A DNA stretch of 64,000 nucleotides, from contig JBGLNJ010000001.1 in the NCBI GenBank assembly GCA_041300525.1, positions 3,844,001-3,908,000 on the forward strand. Reading direction: 5' to 3'. A program made the translations under genes and the position numbers. Numbering within the stretch: the stretch's first letter is position 1; each line of letters opens with the position of its first letter. The notes below the pieces were generated by a model. It was not told the DNA's origin, searched no databases, and was given only the letters and a program-made list of their open reading frames with translations. Of the stretch, positions 16,607 to 24,833 are shown piece after piece. Source of the DNA: JBGLNJ01 sp041300525 (lineage in GTDB: Bacteria > Chloroflexota > Anaerolineae > Fen-1058).

Positions 16607-17721
16607 CGTTTGGCATCAGCATCGGCATGATTATGGCCTTGATTTTCAGCCGCGAAGACCTGGCGCACGACAAGGAAACCGACGCGCTGTTTGCCGGGCA
16701 GAGCCAGATGCGCCGCGCCGCGCTGATCTTTTTGCTGGTGCTGGTGGCGTTGCTGCTTTCGGGCACGCTCAAGCTGGGCTTGCTGACCGGCACCTACGGC
16801 CAGGTGACGCTGCCCATCCCCGGCGTGGATCGCTTTGAGGCGGCCTTGTACCAACTGGCGCCGTTTGACGCCAGCAAGGGCGAAGAGGGCGTGACGGCGC
16901 AGGGCGCGATCTTGATTGGCCTGCTGGCGCTGATCGCCTTGACCGCGTGGAAGGGGCTGGAGAACATTACCGAAGGGTTCAACGGATGGACGTGGGCAGC
17001 GTTGGGCCTGGTCGCGCTGACGCTGCTGGTGGCGGCGGTGGGGATGAGTCCGCACACGGGCGGGCTGGACATTCTCTTCACCGGCAAGTTTTTTGGCGTC
17101 GTGGTGAGCCTCGCGGTGCTGTTTTACCTGGCGCGCTATCGCCTGGAAGGCCAGGAGGTGCGCGACTGGCTGTGGGAGTCGTGGCGCTTTGTCAAGCAAA
17201 TCTTTCCGCTGCTCGTCGTCGGCGTGTTCGGGGTCGGCGTCATCCGCCAGCTCATCCGCCCCGAGTGGATCGAGTCATTGGCGGGACAGAATACCGTGCT
17301 GGGCAACCTGGCGGGCGTGGTGTTTGGCGTGTTCATGTATTTCCCCACGCTGGTCGAAGTGCCCATCGCCCAAATGTTCCTGAGCCTGGGGATGCACCGT
17401 GGCCCGCTGCTGGCCTATCTGATGGCCGACCCCGAGTTGAGCCTGCAAAGCATTCTGATCGTCTCGACTATCATCGGCCGGCTCAGGTCGTGGACGTACG
17501 TGGCCTGGGTGGCGCTGTTCAGCACGCTGGCCGGGTTGATCTATGGCGCGTGGATAGATGGCACCAGCCTCTGGCTGATCGCGCTCTACCTGGCGGCGTT
17601 CCTGGGTCTCTTGGCGCTGGGGCTGTATCTGGTCAACCAGCGCAACGTTCAAAAGGCGGCGGCCCTGCAGCAAGCCGCTGCGCGCAAGATGACAAACCGC
17701 TTTCGCGCTGAAGGAAGCTAA
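16552..17721 (+). pseudogene. COG0701/UPF0718-type permease, probably 5'-truncated
   Basis: About ten hydrophobic segments in 389 residues. The second conserved repeat of this permease family is present (YFPTLVEVPIAQMFLSLGMHRGPLLAYLMADPELSL), but the usual first repeat with its CSCG motif is missing. The first recognisable residues (PFLSLTFGISIGMIMAL) start immediately at the join with the SUMF1 fragment. Relatives export metalloids or organoarsenicals (ArsP). It heads a co-directional operon with thioredoxin-like, DGC, AhpD-like and NifX-like genes. The visible TTG start is probably not the native one. Confidence 0.75.
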
Positions 17722-17722
17722 A

Positions 17723-17969
17723 ATGCTTACGGTCGAGATTCTCGGTTCGCGCCAACTGCAAAAAGGTGGAGGCGGTCGCGCGTCAGGCGGCATCTCAACT
17801 GGGCATGCAAGCCGACTTGGTCAAAGTCCCCGACTATAACGAGATCATGAAATACCCGATCTTGTCCACGCCGGGTCTCGTGATCAACGAGCAATTAGTT
17901 TGCTCCGGGCGCATTCCCAGCCAGGCGGAAGTGACGGGCTGGCTGACCACAGCGTCACAGGCAAAATGA
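17723..17969 (+). pseudogene. Thioredoxin-like (redox-active disulfide type), frameshifted in CxxC motif
   Basis: ATG 17723, 1 nt after the permease stop, opens MLTVEILGS. The family continues GCxNCKKVEAVA, and VEAVARQAASQLG is indeed present, but in another frame from 17766. Counting codons, 5 nt are missing between GS and the NCKK segment, which removes the first active-site Cys. Downstream the protein is intact (STPGLVINEQLVCSGRIPSQAEV). This is either a recent inactivating deletion or a sequencing error. Confidence 0.8.
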
Positions 17970-18191
17970 TGTGTGACGGCGCACAAGACTATCGAGACCC
18001 ACTGGGCCGATCCAATCGGCGGCGCGCGGTGTCCGATGGTCGCAGACGTTCGGCAGTCGCAGATTGCGGTCTTGGCGCGCAAGGATGGAGCAAACGGCTC
18101 GGCGCTTGGGCATCATCAAAGCCGCTCGCTCGGTCAGCGCATGGCCGGTCAATCAGTAAAACGTCCTTCAAGCTCGACGAGGAGAAATACT

Positions 18192-18575
18192 ATGAGTAAC
18201 AACGTTCCCGAAAACGCTTTATTCGTTTGTTTCGGCGGCATGTCCAACGTGGGCACGCTGACCGGCCTGGCCGGCCTGGAAGCAGTCAAGCAGTTAGAGC
18301 CGGGCCAGGCCGGCATCTTTTGCCTGGGCGGGCTGCCCACGCAAAGCCAGTCGGTGCTGGACAAGACCCGCGCCGCCAAACGCATCATCACGGTAGATGG
18401 CTGCCCGCTTAATTGCGCGCGCAAGATCGTCGAGCAGGCCGGCTTTACGCCGTACAAGACCGTCAACCTGGTGGAAGATTGCGGCATCAAAAAAGGCCCG
18501 CCCCAGGCGTATGGCGACGAGGAGATGCAAGTAGCGGTCAAGGCTATTGTGGACGCGATCAAAAGCAGCGAGTGA
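18192..18575 (+). CDS. DGC-domain putative zinc-binding protein
   Basis: The 127-residue protein has the DGC motif (TVDGCPLNCARKIVEQAG, residues ~73-90) plus an N-terminal Cys segment (FVCFGGMSNVG) and CLGG. The distribution of Cys is typical of this family, which is predicted to bind zinc or another soft metal. GAGGAG precedes ATG 18192. It lies between the thioredoxin-like pseudogene and an AhpD-like gene on the same strand, consistent with a metal/thiol redox operon. Biochemical role unproven. Confidence 0.82.
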   Translation: MSNNVPENALFVCFGGMSNVGTLTGLAGLEAVKQLEPGQAGIFCLGGLPTQSQSVLDKTRAAKRIITVDGCPLNCARKIVEQAGFTPYKTVNLVEDCGIKKGPPQAYGDEEMQVAVKAIVDAIKSSE

Positions 18576-18593
18576 CAGTTGCAGGAGAGACGG

Positions 18594-18956
18594 ATGACGA
18601 CCAATTACGCGGACTATCACAAGCACCTGGAAGAACGTTTGACGCAACTGGGGCGCGAGCTGCCCGGCCCCATGACGGGCTTTGCGCGGCTGCGCAAGAA
18701 AGCCGTCGAGGACGGCGCGCTCAACGCCAAGACGAAGGAACTCGTGGCGCTGGCGATTGGCGTCGCCGTGCGCTGCGAAGGCTGCATCGCCTATCACGTT
18801 CACGACGCGATCAAGGCTGGGGCCACGCGCCAGGAATTGTTGGAAACCATTGGCGTGGCGATCATGATGGGCGGCGGGCCGGCCTCGATGTACGCCGCGC
18901 ACGCGCTGGATGCTATCGAGCAGTTCACATTCCAACCCACGGGAGAAATCGAATGA
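18594..18956 (+). CDS. AhpD-like carboxymuconolactone decarboxylase-family peroxidase
   Basis: The 120-residue all-helical protein has the AhpD signature VAVRCEGCIAYHVHDAIKAGATRQELLE (residues ~60-87). The CxxC pair and following His form a peroxidatic or disulfide redox centre. It probably reduces a peroxide or a disulfide partner in the cytosol. GGAGAG precedes ATG 18594. Its stop overlaps the next start (ATGA), so it is translationally coupled to the NifX-like gene. Confidence 0.88.
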   Translation: MTTNYADYHKHLEERLTQLGRELPGPMTGFARLRKKAVEDGALNAKTKELVALAIGVAVRCEGCIAYHVHDAIKAGATRQELLETIGVAIMMGGGPASMYAAHALDAIEQFTFQPTGEIE

Positions 18957-19357
18957 AAATCGCAGCAGTCTCTGAAGACGGCGTGACCATCAGCCAACAC
19001 TTTGGCCGCGCGCCGTTCTATGTCGTCGTCACTATTGAAGACGGCAAAATCGTCTCGCGCGAGCAGCGCGATAAATTGGGCCACGCCCATTTCGCGGGCG
19101 AGCCGCACGAGGAAACGCACGGCAGTGACCCGCGCGGGCACGGCTTTGACCCGGCAGCGCAAAACCGCCACACGCGCATGGCCGCCGCGATTGCCGATTG
19201 CCAGGTCTTGCTGGCGCGCGGCATGGGCGCGGGCGCGTATCAAAGCATGGAGCAGGCCGGCATCCGCCCGGTCGTGACCGATATTGCCAACATTGACGAG
19301 GCGGTGCAGGCGTACCTGTCGGGCCAGATTCTGGATCATACGGAAAGGTTGCATTGA
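18953..19357 (+). CDS. NifX/NifB-C-type dinitrogenase cofactor-binding-like protein
   Basis: The 134-residue protein has the Fe-Mo-co-binding fold: MKIAAVSEDGVTISQHFGRAPFYVVVTIEDG at the N-terminus, DCQVLLARGMGAGAYQSMEQAGIRPVVTD in the second half. The His-rich middle (GHAHF...HEETHGSDPRGHGF) could bind metal. No nitrogenase genes are nearby. Stand-alone members occur in redox/metal operons and probably carry an Fe-S or metal cluster. Start overlaps the AhpD stop; its own stop overlaps the next ATG by 1 nt. Confidence 0.85.
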   Translation: MKIAAVSEDGVTISQHFGRAPFYVVVTIEDGKIVSREQRDKLGHAHFAGEPHEETHGSDPRGHGFDPAAQNRHTRMAAAIADCQVLLARGMGAGAYQSMEQAGIRPVVTDIANIDEAVQAYLSGQILDHTERLH

Positions 19358-19644
19358 TGGACGGTGAAGCGCATAGCCTGGCAGAACGCCTGCGGCGGGC
19401 GGCCGAAAAGTGCTCCGCCAGTGAGTGGGTGGTGATCGGCGCGTTGCTGGCGACGGGCGCCGTGCCCTGCCCCGAGTGCGGCGGGCCGATGGTGTTGCAC
19501 ACCTGGCCGCTGGCAGGGCTGCTCATCCTTGCCCGCGCGTTGAAACGCCGCAAGTCACGCGGTCAGAAAGCCATGCAGAACAGCGCGCCGGACTCGGCGG
19601 CAGGAACGAGCTGTCATGGCGTCGAGGAGAACACGGAAATGTGA
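19357..19644 (+). CDS. Small protein with CPxCGG knuckle
   Basis: The 95-residue protein begins at ATG 19357, which overlaps the previous stop. It carries VPCPECGGPM (possible half zinc ribbon), a short hydrophobic stretch (WPLAGLLILARAL) followed by a basic patch (KRRKSRGQK), and a low-complexity tail. It may attach to the membrane. No family recognised; its place in the operon suggests a metal or redox accessory role. Confidence 0.6.
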   Translation: MDGEAHSLAERLRRAAEKCSASEWVVIGALLATGAVPCPECGGPMVLHTWPLAGLLILARALKRRKSRGQKAMQNSAPDSAAGTSCHGVEENTEM

Positions 19645-19716
19645 GCGTGTTATTGCTGGTCACACCATCTGGCAAAGCCCAGCCGCACAAGTAGTTCGTC
19701 AAGGATCAAGATCGTC

Positions 19717-19995
19717 ATGCTCGACATCAAAATCCTGGGCTATCGAGCAGACCAGGCTTTTGCTATCCGCCGCGTCGTGATCGCGGCCCTGGACGAGTTG
19801 CGGAAAGAACAGCCCGGCATCGAGAGTGTCGTCACGAACATTAAAGAGGCTCAAGACATTCTACAGTATACCCAGGTGCTGATGGCGCCAGGGTTGGTGA
19901 TCAACGGCAAGCTGGTGTACTTGTGCTTGGGGCGTATCCCGAAGAAGAACCAAGTCATCGGTTGGCTGCGAGCAGCATTTGAACAGTCAACCTGA
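19717..19995 (+). CDS. Thioredoxin-like protein lacking the CxxC motif
   Basis: The 92-residue protein has the fold of the redox-active-disulfide family: MLDIKILGYRADQAF... then APGLVINGKLVYLCLGRIPKKNQVIGWL. The latter aligns well with the C-terminal half of the thioredoxin-like pseudogene at 17723-17969. At the active-site position the Cys pair is replaced by RADQAFAI, leaving only one Cys near the C-terminus. It cannot act as a dithiol oxidoreductase and may instead be a binding or regulatory partner. Confidence 0.75.
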   Translation: MLDIKILGYRADQAFAIRRVVIAALDELRKEQPGIESVVTNIKEAQDILQYTQVLMAPGLVINGKLVYLCLGRIPKKNQVIGWLRAAFEQST

Positions 19996-20085
19996 TGGCA
20001 TGATGTTTTGTTGCACTGAAGGAAGGGTAGGCGATGAAAAGCCCAGTTATGGAATGGGAGTTCACACGAACAAACGGTTGAGCCG

Positions 20086-20421
20086 ATGAGTGGTTTGACG
20101 TGTTGTGACTTTGACGACTTTGTAAAGGCATTGGCTGACGAGACGCGCCAGCGTATCCTGGAACTTTTGCGCGAACGCGAGATGAGTGTGAGCGAGTTGA
20201 ACGAGCACTTTGCCGTCACCCAGCCGACGATCTCGCATCACCTCGCCATCCTGCGCCGCGCCAAGCTGGTCAGCCTGCGCCACGAGGGGCGGCAGACGTT
20301 TTACCGCGTCAACCCGGCCTGCGGGATTGACGGTTGCCGCGAGATTCTTGCTCGTTTCAACATTCCGGTTGTTCAGCAAAGAGATGACCACACTCTGACA
20401 GGAGAGGAACGGGGCAACTGA
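20086..20421 (+). CDS. ArsR-family transcriptional regulator
   Basis: The 111-residue winged-helix repressor has the HTH at residues ~33-62 (MSVSELNEHFAVTQPTISHHLAILRRAKLV) and wing LRHEGRQTFYRVN. A CC pair near the N-terminus (LTCCDF) and a Cys at GIDGC could sense metal or metalloid. It is the last gene of the permease/thioredoxin/DGC/AhpD/NifX run and is the likely regulator of it. A 15-codon frame with its own purine-rich leader (20034-20081) ends 4 nt before the start and might be a translational leader. Confidence 0.88.
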   Translation: MSGLTCCDFDDFVKALADETRQRILELLREREMSVSELNEHFAVTQPTISHHLAILRRAKLVSLRHEGRQTFYRVNPACGIDGCREILARFNIPVVQQRDDHTLTGEERGN

Positions 20422-20477
20422 GGCAACCAGCGAGGTCGGCGTGGGCTGATGTTCTGTGAAGGCTGGAAGGAGGAACT

Positions 20478-20710
20478 GTGACAATACTTGAGATGGCCCT
20501 GGAAAAAGCACATGCCATACTGGGAAGTGAGTGTAGTCCCATTGGTCTGATGGCCTCACCCGAAGGCTACCCGCACGTGTGGGCGCGCGATAGCGTCATC
20601 ACGTCGCTGGGCGTGACGCAAAGCGTTTCGCCCGGCCACGAGAATTGCCTGCGCGTATCGTTGGCGACGCTCGCGGGACAGCAATCGGAGTTGGGCGCGA
20701 TTCCGGAACG
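20478..20710 (+). pseudogene. Glycoside hydrolase/amylo-glucosidase-like N-terminal fragment
   Basis: GTG 20478 with GGAGGA upstream opens MTILEMALEKAHAILGSECSPIGLMASPEGYPHVWARDSVITSLG, then LATLAGQQSELGAIP. This resembles the start of (alpha/alpha)6-barrel glucosidases (debranching-enzyme or invertase-like), with the WARDS motif. The match stops at ~20710, after about 78 residues, where an antisense transposase remnant begins. Not functional. Confidence 0.65.
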
Positions 20711-20712
20711 CC

Positions 20713-20794
20713 AGGACATCCAGACCATAGGTGCTGCGGGGCAGGCTGATCAACAGCACCCGGCTGGCGTAATAGTGCAGACCTGCGTGCAGGC
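20713..20794 (-). pseudogene. Antisense transposase N-terminal remnant
   Basis: On the minus strand the 82 bp between the glucosidase fragment and the IS end translate to HYYASRVLLISLPRSTYGLDVLAF. I associate this with the N-terminus of a transposase group (PRSTYGLDVLA). No remaining domain is present. This is a judgement from memory. Confidence 0.35.
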
Positions 20795-22063
20795 AGTCTC
20801 AGTAGATCACGGATTTGGAAAATGTGAGATAATGCTTGACTTCACCTTGGAGGTCAAGCGATGCCATCCTTTATCCCGCCTCACGCTGAGAAACTGACAG
20901 ATCGCGTTACCTTGGACACGGTCATTGCGGTCTTGGAGCACTATTTCGATCTGTCGGCAGACGGGTACTTGTGCCAGACGAGCGACCTGTGGAACATTTT
21001 GGTGAACGCCGCCGCGCGTTGCACCTACATTGAAACCGTCTGCAATGATTTGTCCGCCGCGCCCGCTGGCAACACCGTGCGGGGGTATCTGAACGAACAG
21101 TTGACGCCCCAGGTCATCCGGGCGTTGCAGCGGGCCTGCAATCACGCCTTGGCCAGTCAATTGCCATTGTGGTTGCGGGATCAGCCGAAGGAAGTGGCGC
21201 TGGACTTGCATGATGAACCCTACTATGGCAAAGACGATGACCCGGAGGATCCCGAGTGTTGGATTTGTCGGGGCGAAGCGCGGGCCGGCACCACGCGGTT
21301 TTATCGCTGCGCGACGGCCTATGTCATGCACCGCGATGTGCGCTTCACGCTGGCAGTCGAGTTTGTCCATCCGGGCGCTGACCTGATCCAGGTGGCGAAA
21401 CGCTTGCTGCGTCGCGTGAAAGCCTTGAAAATCCAGGTCAAACGCGTCTATCTGGACAAAGGCTTTTGCTCGATTCCTGTGCTGCGCGGGTTGTTGGCCG
21501 AGCCAGACTTGTCGGTGGTCATCGCGGCTCCCATCAAGGGCAAGACCGGGGGCACGCGCGCCCTGTGCCAGGGACGCCGGAGCTATCGCACCGAGCACAC
21601 GTTTCGCAGCAAGGACTATGGCGAACTGACCGTTCCGGTCATGGTCGTGCGTACCCGCTGCAAGCGGCGGGATGGGACCAGCTACTGGACCTGGTTGGTC
21701 TATGTGCTGCTCAACGTGCCCGACCTGACCGCCCGCCAAGTCCGCAAAGCATATCGCCGCCGCTTTGGCATCGAAAGCAGTTACCGCCTGCTCGAACAAG
21801 TGCGAGGACGCACCACGGCTCGCAATGCCGCCCTGCGTTTTTTGTGGATGGGGATTGCGTTGTTGATCGGTAATATCTGGATTGCTTTGCACTGGACGTT
21901 TCTCCGCCGACGCGGCTCCGGCCCACGTCGCGTGGCCCGGCGGACTTTCATTCTGCCGTGCATGCTCCAGTTCCTGCGCCGGGCAGTCGAAGCGATCTAT
22001 GGCGTGATTTCGATCATTGACCCGCCCAATGTCAAACCAGCACTTTTGTGATCTACTGAGACT
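20795..22063 (+). mobile_element. Intact insertion sequence, IS4/ISH3-like, ~1.27 kb
   Basis: Perfect 16-bp terminal inverted repeats AGTCTCAGTAGATCAC (20795-20810) and its complement (22048-22063) bracket one transposase gene. Flanking bases (GCAGGC on the left, AGAAAA on the right) do not show an obvious target duplication. The right repeat overlaps the transposase stop region. The element looks complete and potentially active. Confidence 0.88.
20861..22051 (+). CDS. DDE transposase (IS4/ISH3-like)
   Basis: The 396-residue transposase has candidate catalytic residues: first Asp in ALDLHDEPYYG (residue ~111), second Asp in VYLDKGFCS (residue ~200), and Glu in RRRFGIESSYRLLEQVRGRTTARN near 310. 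The last matches the Y-R-E-R (YREK) signature of IS4-like enzymes. A hydrophobic tail follows. Start ATG 20861 is preceded by a weak GGAGG-like sequence. The gene fills the IS between its terminal repeats. Confidence 0.88.
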   Translation: MPSFIPPHAEKLTDRVTLDTVIAVLEHYFDLSADGYLCQTSDLWNILVNAAARCTYIETVCNDLSAAPAGNTVRGYLNEQLTPQVIRALQRACNHALASQLPLWLRDQPKEVALDLHDEPYYGKDDDPEDPECWICRGEARAGTTRFYRCATAYVMHRDVRFTLAVEFVHPGADLIQVAKRLLRRVKALKIQVKRVYLDKGFCSIPVLRGLLAEPDLSVVIAAPIKGKTGGTRALCQGRRSYRTEHTFRSKDYGELTVPVMVVRTRCKRRDGTSYWTWLVYVLLNVPDLTARQVRKAYRRRFGIESSYRLLEQVRGRTTARNAALRFLWMGIALLIGNIWIALHWTFLRRRGSGPRRVARRTFILPCMLQFLRRAVEAIYGVISIIDPPNVKPALL

Positions 22064-22093
22064 AGAAAACCAACATGATATCACCAGCGACGT

Positions 22094-22258
22094 TTATTGT
22101 TTGGATGTCTGCTCCAGGCGTGCGAGCCTGGATTCGATGCGCGCGAGTCGAGTTTGTATCTCTTGAATCACCAGCAAGATTTGTCCGATGACCTGCTCCG
22201 CAGTCAGATTCCCTTTGCCCCACTCACGGATGATGTGTTCCAACGAATAAACGCCCAT
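22094..22258 (-). CDS. Small coiled-coil protein, 54 aa, under operator control
   Basis: Short minus-strand gene starting at ATG 22258 with GGGAGG 6 nt upstream. The product MGVYSLEHIIREWGKGNLTAEQVIGQILLVIQEIQTRL... is helical. Its C-terminal half has a leucine/isoleucine heptad pattern (QILLVIQEIQTRLARIESRLARLEQ), predicting a coiled coil or oligomer. It lies directly downstream of an ideal promoter with two palindromic operators and of an XRE repressor gene. Function unknown; a regulatory partner or antitoxin-like role is possible. Confidence 0.65.
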   Translation of the reverse strand: MGVYSLEHIIREWGKGNLTAEQVIGQILLVIQEIQTRLARIESRLARLEQTSKQ

Positions 22259-22279
22259 GTTTGCCTCCCTCGATAGCGT

Positions 22280-22351
22280 CTACACGATGTCGTGTAGAGC
22301 CGCGCAAAAAAACCTCGGCGCTATTCTACACGATTTCGTGTAAACCGTCAA
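22280..22351 (-). promoter_or_regulatory. Repressor-controlled promoter with two palindromic operators
   Basis: On the minus strand TTGACG (22351-22346), a 17-nt spacer and TAGAAT (22328-22323) form a near-consensus promoter. The palindrome TACACGATTTCGTGTA (22327-22342) fills the spacer and touches the -10. A second copy, CTACACGATGTCGTGTAG (22280-22297), lies in the leader. Their centres are 46 bp apart. A repressor bound to both would block transcription of the 54-aa gene. Confidence 0.85.
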
Positions 22352-22366
22352 GAGAGGAAAAACAGT

Positions 22367-22612
22367 TCACGCCTTGTCCGACTTGCCCGGTGGGTTGGTA
22401 CGATAGGTGAAATCTGCGCGTTCAGCGACAAGGGTCAACAGGCGCGCCATGCCACCTCGCGGGCGATGATACCCCAACTCCCAATCGCTCACGGTCTGCT
22501 GGCGGATGCCCAGTTCTTCGGACATTTGTTGTTGGGACATGTCCAGGTGGTGGCGCAGCGCGCGAATGTTATCGGCATTCCACTCGTATTTGGGCTTGCG
22601 TTTGACCGCCAT
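22367..22612 (-). CDS. XRE-family helix-turn-helix regulator
   Basis: The 81-residue protein has a basic N-terminus (MAVKRKPKYEW) followed by a single HTH domain: NIRALRHHLDMSQQQMSEELGIRQQTVSDWELGYHRPRGGMARLLTLVAERADF. GGAGAC precedes ATG 22612. An extended -10, TGGTATAAT on the minus strand (22685-22677), is a plausible promoter. The gene ends 15 bp before the operator-laden promoter of the 54-aa gene, and it is the obvious candidate to bind the TACACGANNTCGTGTA palindromes. Confidence 0.85.
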   Translation of the reverse strand: MAVKRKPKYEWNADNIRALRHHLDMSQQQMSEELGIRQQTVSDWELGYHRPRGGMARLLTLVAERADFTYRTNPPGKSDKA

Positions 22613-22779
22613 AGGTCTCCCTGTCTCCGGTTGAATCTGCCTGGATTGGTGCGGAACCTTGCGAAGGTTGATGAGTATTATACCAAAGGTTTGGAGATTC
22701 ATTTTCCCCCTGCAAAGGGCGAGAACCTGGCAAGGGGGCGGTCACTGAGATTCTTTGCAATCGCCAGGCAGATGGCTCA

Positions 22780-24108
22780 TCACTTGTCGCGGCGCGATGG
22801 TTTGGCCCGACCCCGCGCCGCTTGCGTCACGCCGTCGAATAGCGTGAGGCGCATCCCAATACCGACCGAGACGATCAGGACGCCCGTCACGATCAAGGCC
22901 ATCGCCGCAAGCGGCAACGCATGCGGAGGGGCAGCCGCAACGGCAGACGGCGTCGGGGGCAACACGGTGATGGCCGTCGCTATCGGCATTGGAGTGATCG
23001 TTGGCTCTGGCGTGGGTGCGATAGTCGCTAGCGCCGTCGGTGACGGGATCGGCGTGGGTGTGGCTGGCACGATCTGAACGACGAGCGGTTGGCCGATAAA
23101 TAACTCGGTGCTCGTCGTGATATGGTTCAACTGGAGCACGTCACTGATTTGCACACCGTACCTGAGCGCGACTCCAAACAGAGTGTCGCCCATCTGAACG
23201 GTGTGTGTGATCGCGCCGGCAGGGAACGGCGTGGCCGTAGACGCCAGCCTATCGCGCCACGGTATCCGGATTCGCGAGGGCAGCGTCGCCGTCGGCGTGG
23301 CGTAAGCGCCCACGATGACGAGGCTTGCGTCGTCCAGGTACACGTCGTTGTTGGAGCGCGCCCAATCCCATTCCGGGCGTGAATGAGTGAACACTGTCAC
23401 CGTGTCGCTGATGGCGACCGTCTCCACCTGGAACTGTACCCACTTGTCCCACGCGGGCTGTTCAACCGACCAGGTGACGGTTGTCGTGAATGGGTCTGTG
23501 CCTCCGAGCGGGTCAATCCCCACGCGCAGGTGCATGTCCGAAGGCTGATCAGAAACCTCGCCGGTCTTGCCGCACTTGGCGGAATCGAAACACATCCAGG
23601 CCTGGATCCAGATGGAAAAGCGGACGCGAGCGCCGGGCGGGATGCCGCTTACCTGCTGCATCAACCCGGCTTCGTGCATCCGTCCGTAGGAAAAATACTT
23701 TTGCGAGCGGATGCCGCCGTGAATGCGGTTGGCAAAGTCCACGTTCGTGCGAAATTCAGGCCGCATCCAGTAACAGTGATAGCCGTCTGAGCCTTTTTCG
23801 CAATTGTTCGGCATTTGGACGTATGCGAGCGGCGCGTCGAGATACCAGGCGCGCCAGCCGGGAGCTATCTGGACTTCTTCGATGGCATCTTGCTTGACCC
23901 ACGGGTCCGGCGCTTCAAAGTCGCCGTCCACGAGCAGGTTGCCGCTGACTTGCTCCTGCGCGGTCGGACTGGCAAGAACCAAAACAGGCAATACCGCCAA
24001 ACACAGCAGGGCAAAGAAAAGTGGCAACACCCGAAGGGTGAGCACCGTCTGTGTCAGAGATTTAGCGCCAGGACGCAAAGACGCAGAGCCGCAAGGTGTT
24101 CCATTCAT
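22780..24108 (-). CDS. LysM-domain surface protein with carbohydrate-binding-like module
   Basis: About 442 residues: a hydrophobic signal sequence, then an N-terminal beta-sandwich (LLVDGDFEAPDPWVKQD... with YLDDASLVIVG at its end, like a CBM-type jelly roll). A LysM repeat follows (THTVQMGDTLFGVALRYGVQISDVLQLN...LFIGQPLVV), then a Thr/Pro-rich linker, a C-terminal membrane helix and a basic tail. The protein is probably attached to the membrane and binds glycans outside. Start uncertain: ATG 24108 lies inside an octamer array. It follows the DUF1461-like gene, with which it overlaps in longer reading. Confidence 0.75.
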   Translation of the reverse strand: MNGTPCGSASLRPGAKSLTQTVLTLRVLPLFFALLCLAVLPVLVLASPTAQEQVSGNLLVDGDFEAPDPWVKQDAIEEVQIAPGWRAWYLDAPLAYVQMPNNCEKGSDGYHCYWMRPEFRTNVDFANRIHGGIRSQKYFSYGRMHEAGLMQQVSGIPPGARVRFSIWIQAWMCFDSAKCGKTGEVSDQPSDMHLRVGIDPLGGTDPFTTTVTWSVEQPAWDKWVQFQVETVAISDTVTVFTHSRPEWDWARSNNDVYLDDASLVIVGAYATPTATLPSRIRIPWRDRLASTATPFPAGAITHTVQMGDTLFGVALRYGVQISDVLQLNHITTSTELFIGQPLVVQIVPATPTPIPSPTALATIAPTPEPTITPMPIATAITVLPPTPSAVAAAPPHALPLAAMALIVTGVLIVSVGIGMRLTLFDGVTQAARGRAKPSRRDK

Positions 24109-24150
24109 TCTTTGTGTCTTGGCGTCGCTGCGTCTTGGCGTCAAAGTGTT
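24069..24150. repeat. Octamer array with inverted arms
   Basis: Three units ending in GACGC/GCCGC (24069-24092) and five units ending in GCGTC/GTGTC (24111-24150) are inverted relative to each other, so the transcript can fold into a long hairpin. The array covers the start region of the LysM gene. Confidence 0.75.
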
Positions 24151-24158
24151 GAACGACT

Positions 24159-24833
24159 TCACCGCGCCATCCTGCCCCACCACCACGCCGCCATACCCAA
24201 CACGATTGCTTCGACGATGCTCGTCATGCCGATGACGGTGGCCGCGTCGAACCAGAACTGCGGCGGGTACAGGCGGATGAGGGTATCGGAAAAGTTGAAT
24301 AGCCAGGTATCGCCGCTAAAGAACACGCGGTGAAACGCCGTAAAGAACGTGTCAAAACCGGTCAACACAAAGAAAACCAGCGCCGCCAGCAGAACGACCG
24401 TAGCGCTCGCTCCCGTCACCATCGCCGCTGGCGCCGCCGCGCGAGTCTCACGTTGCCGCGTCAAGGCGATTACGGCGGCCACCGCGGCAATGAACAGTAC
24501 TCCCTGCGTCAGATAGATGTTGCGCGTCACCACGCGTACATCCTGCATGTGGCCGATCTCGCGCTCGACGAACGCGGGCGAGCCATCTTCCAGCCGCGCC
24601 TCTTGCAGCACAACTACGCCGCGCGGCCCGACGATGGACTCGATGCCCGTGATCGCCAGCCGCGTCCGCTCTTGCGTCGAAAAGCCAAAGACATCGGCGG
24701 GAAAGTTGGGCCGGGCATACTCAAACAACACCCAGCGCGGATGCATCAACCCGCGAATGGGCATCACCACCAGGATGATGGGAACGGCTAAAACAATCAC
24801 AGCCTGTAAAGCCGCTTTGAGCCAACGGTTCAT
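24159..24833 (-). CDS. TIGR01906/DUF1461-family integral membrane protein
   Basis: The 224-residue protein has four to five membrane segments: N-terminal helix (residues ~8-28), one near 115-130, one near 145-160 and one at the C-terminus. It has the family motif FHRVFFSGDTWLFNFSDTLIRLYPPQFWFDAA, which is diagnostic of this group of unknown function. It precedes the LysM protein gene on the same strand and may be co-transcribed with it. Confidence 0.82.
   Translation of the reverse strand: MNRWLKAALQAVIVLAVPIILVVMPIRGLMHPRWVLFEYARPNFPADVFGFSTQERTRLAITGIESIVGPRGVVVLQEARLEDGSPAFVEREIGHMQDVRVVTRNIYLTQGVLFIAAVAAVIALTRQRETRAAAPAAMVTGASATVVLLAALVFFVLTGFDTFFTAFHRVFFSGDTWLFNFSDTLIRLYPPQFWFDAATVIGMTSIVEAIVLGMAAWWWGRMAR

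Noticed and set aside
18413..18952. Upstream extension of the NifX-like frame
   Set aside because: The region encodes the DGC and AhpD-like proteins in other frames; the real start is ATG 18953.
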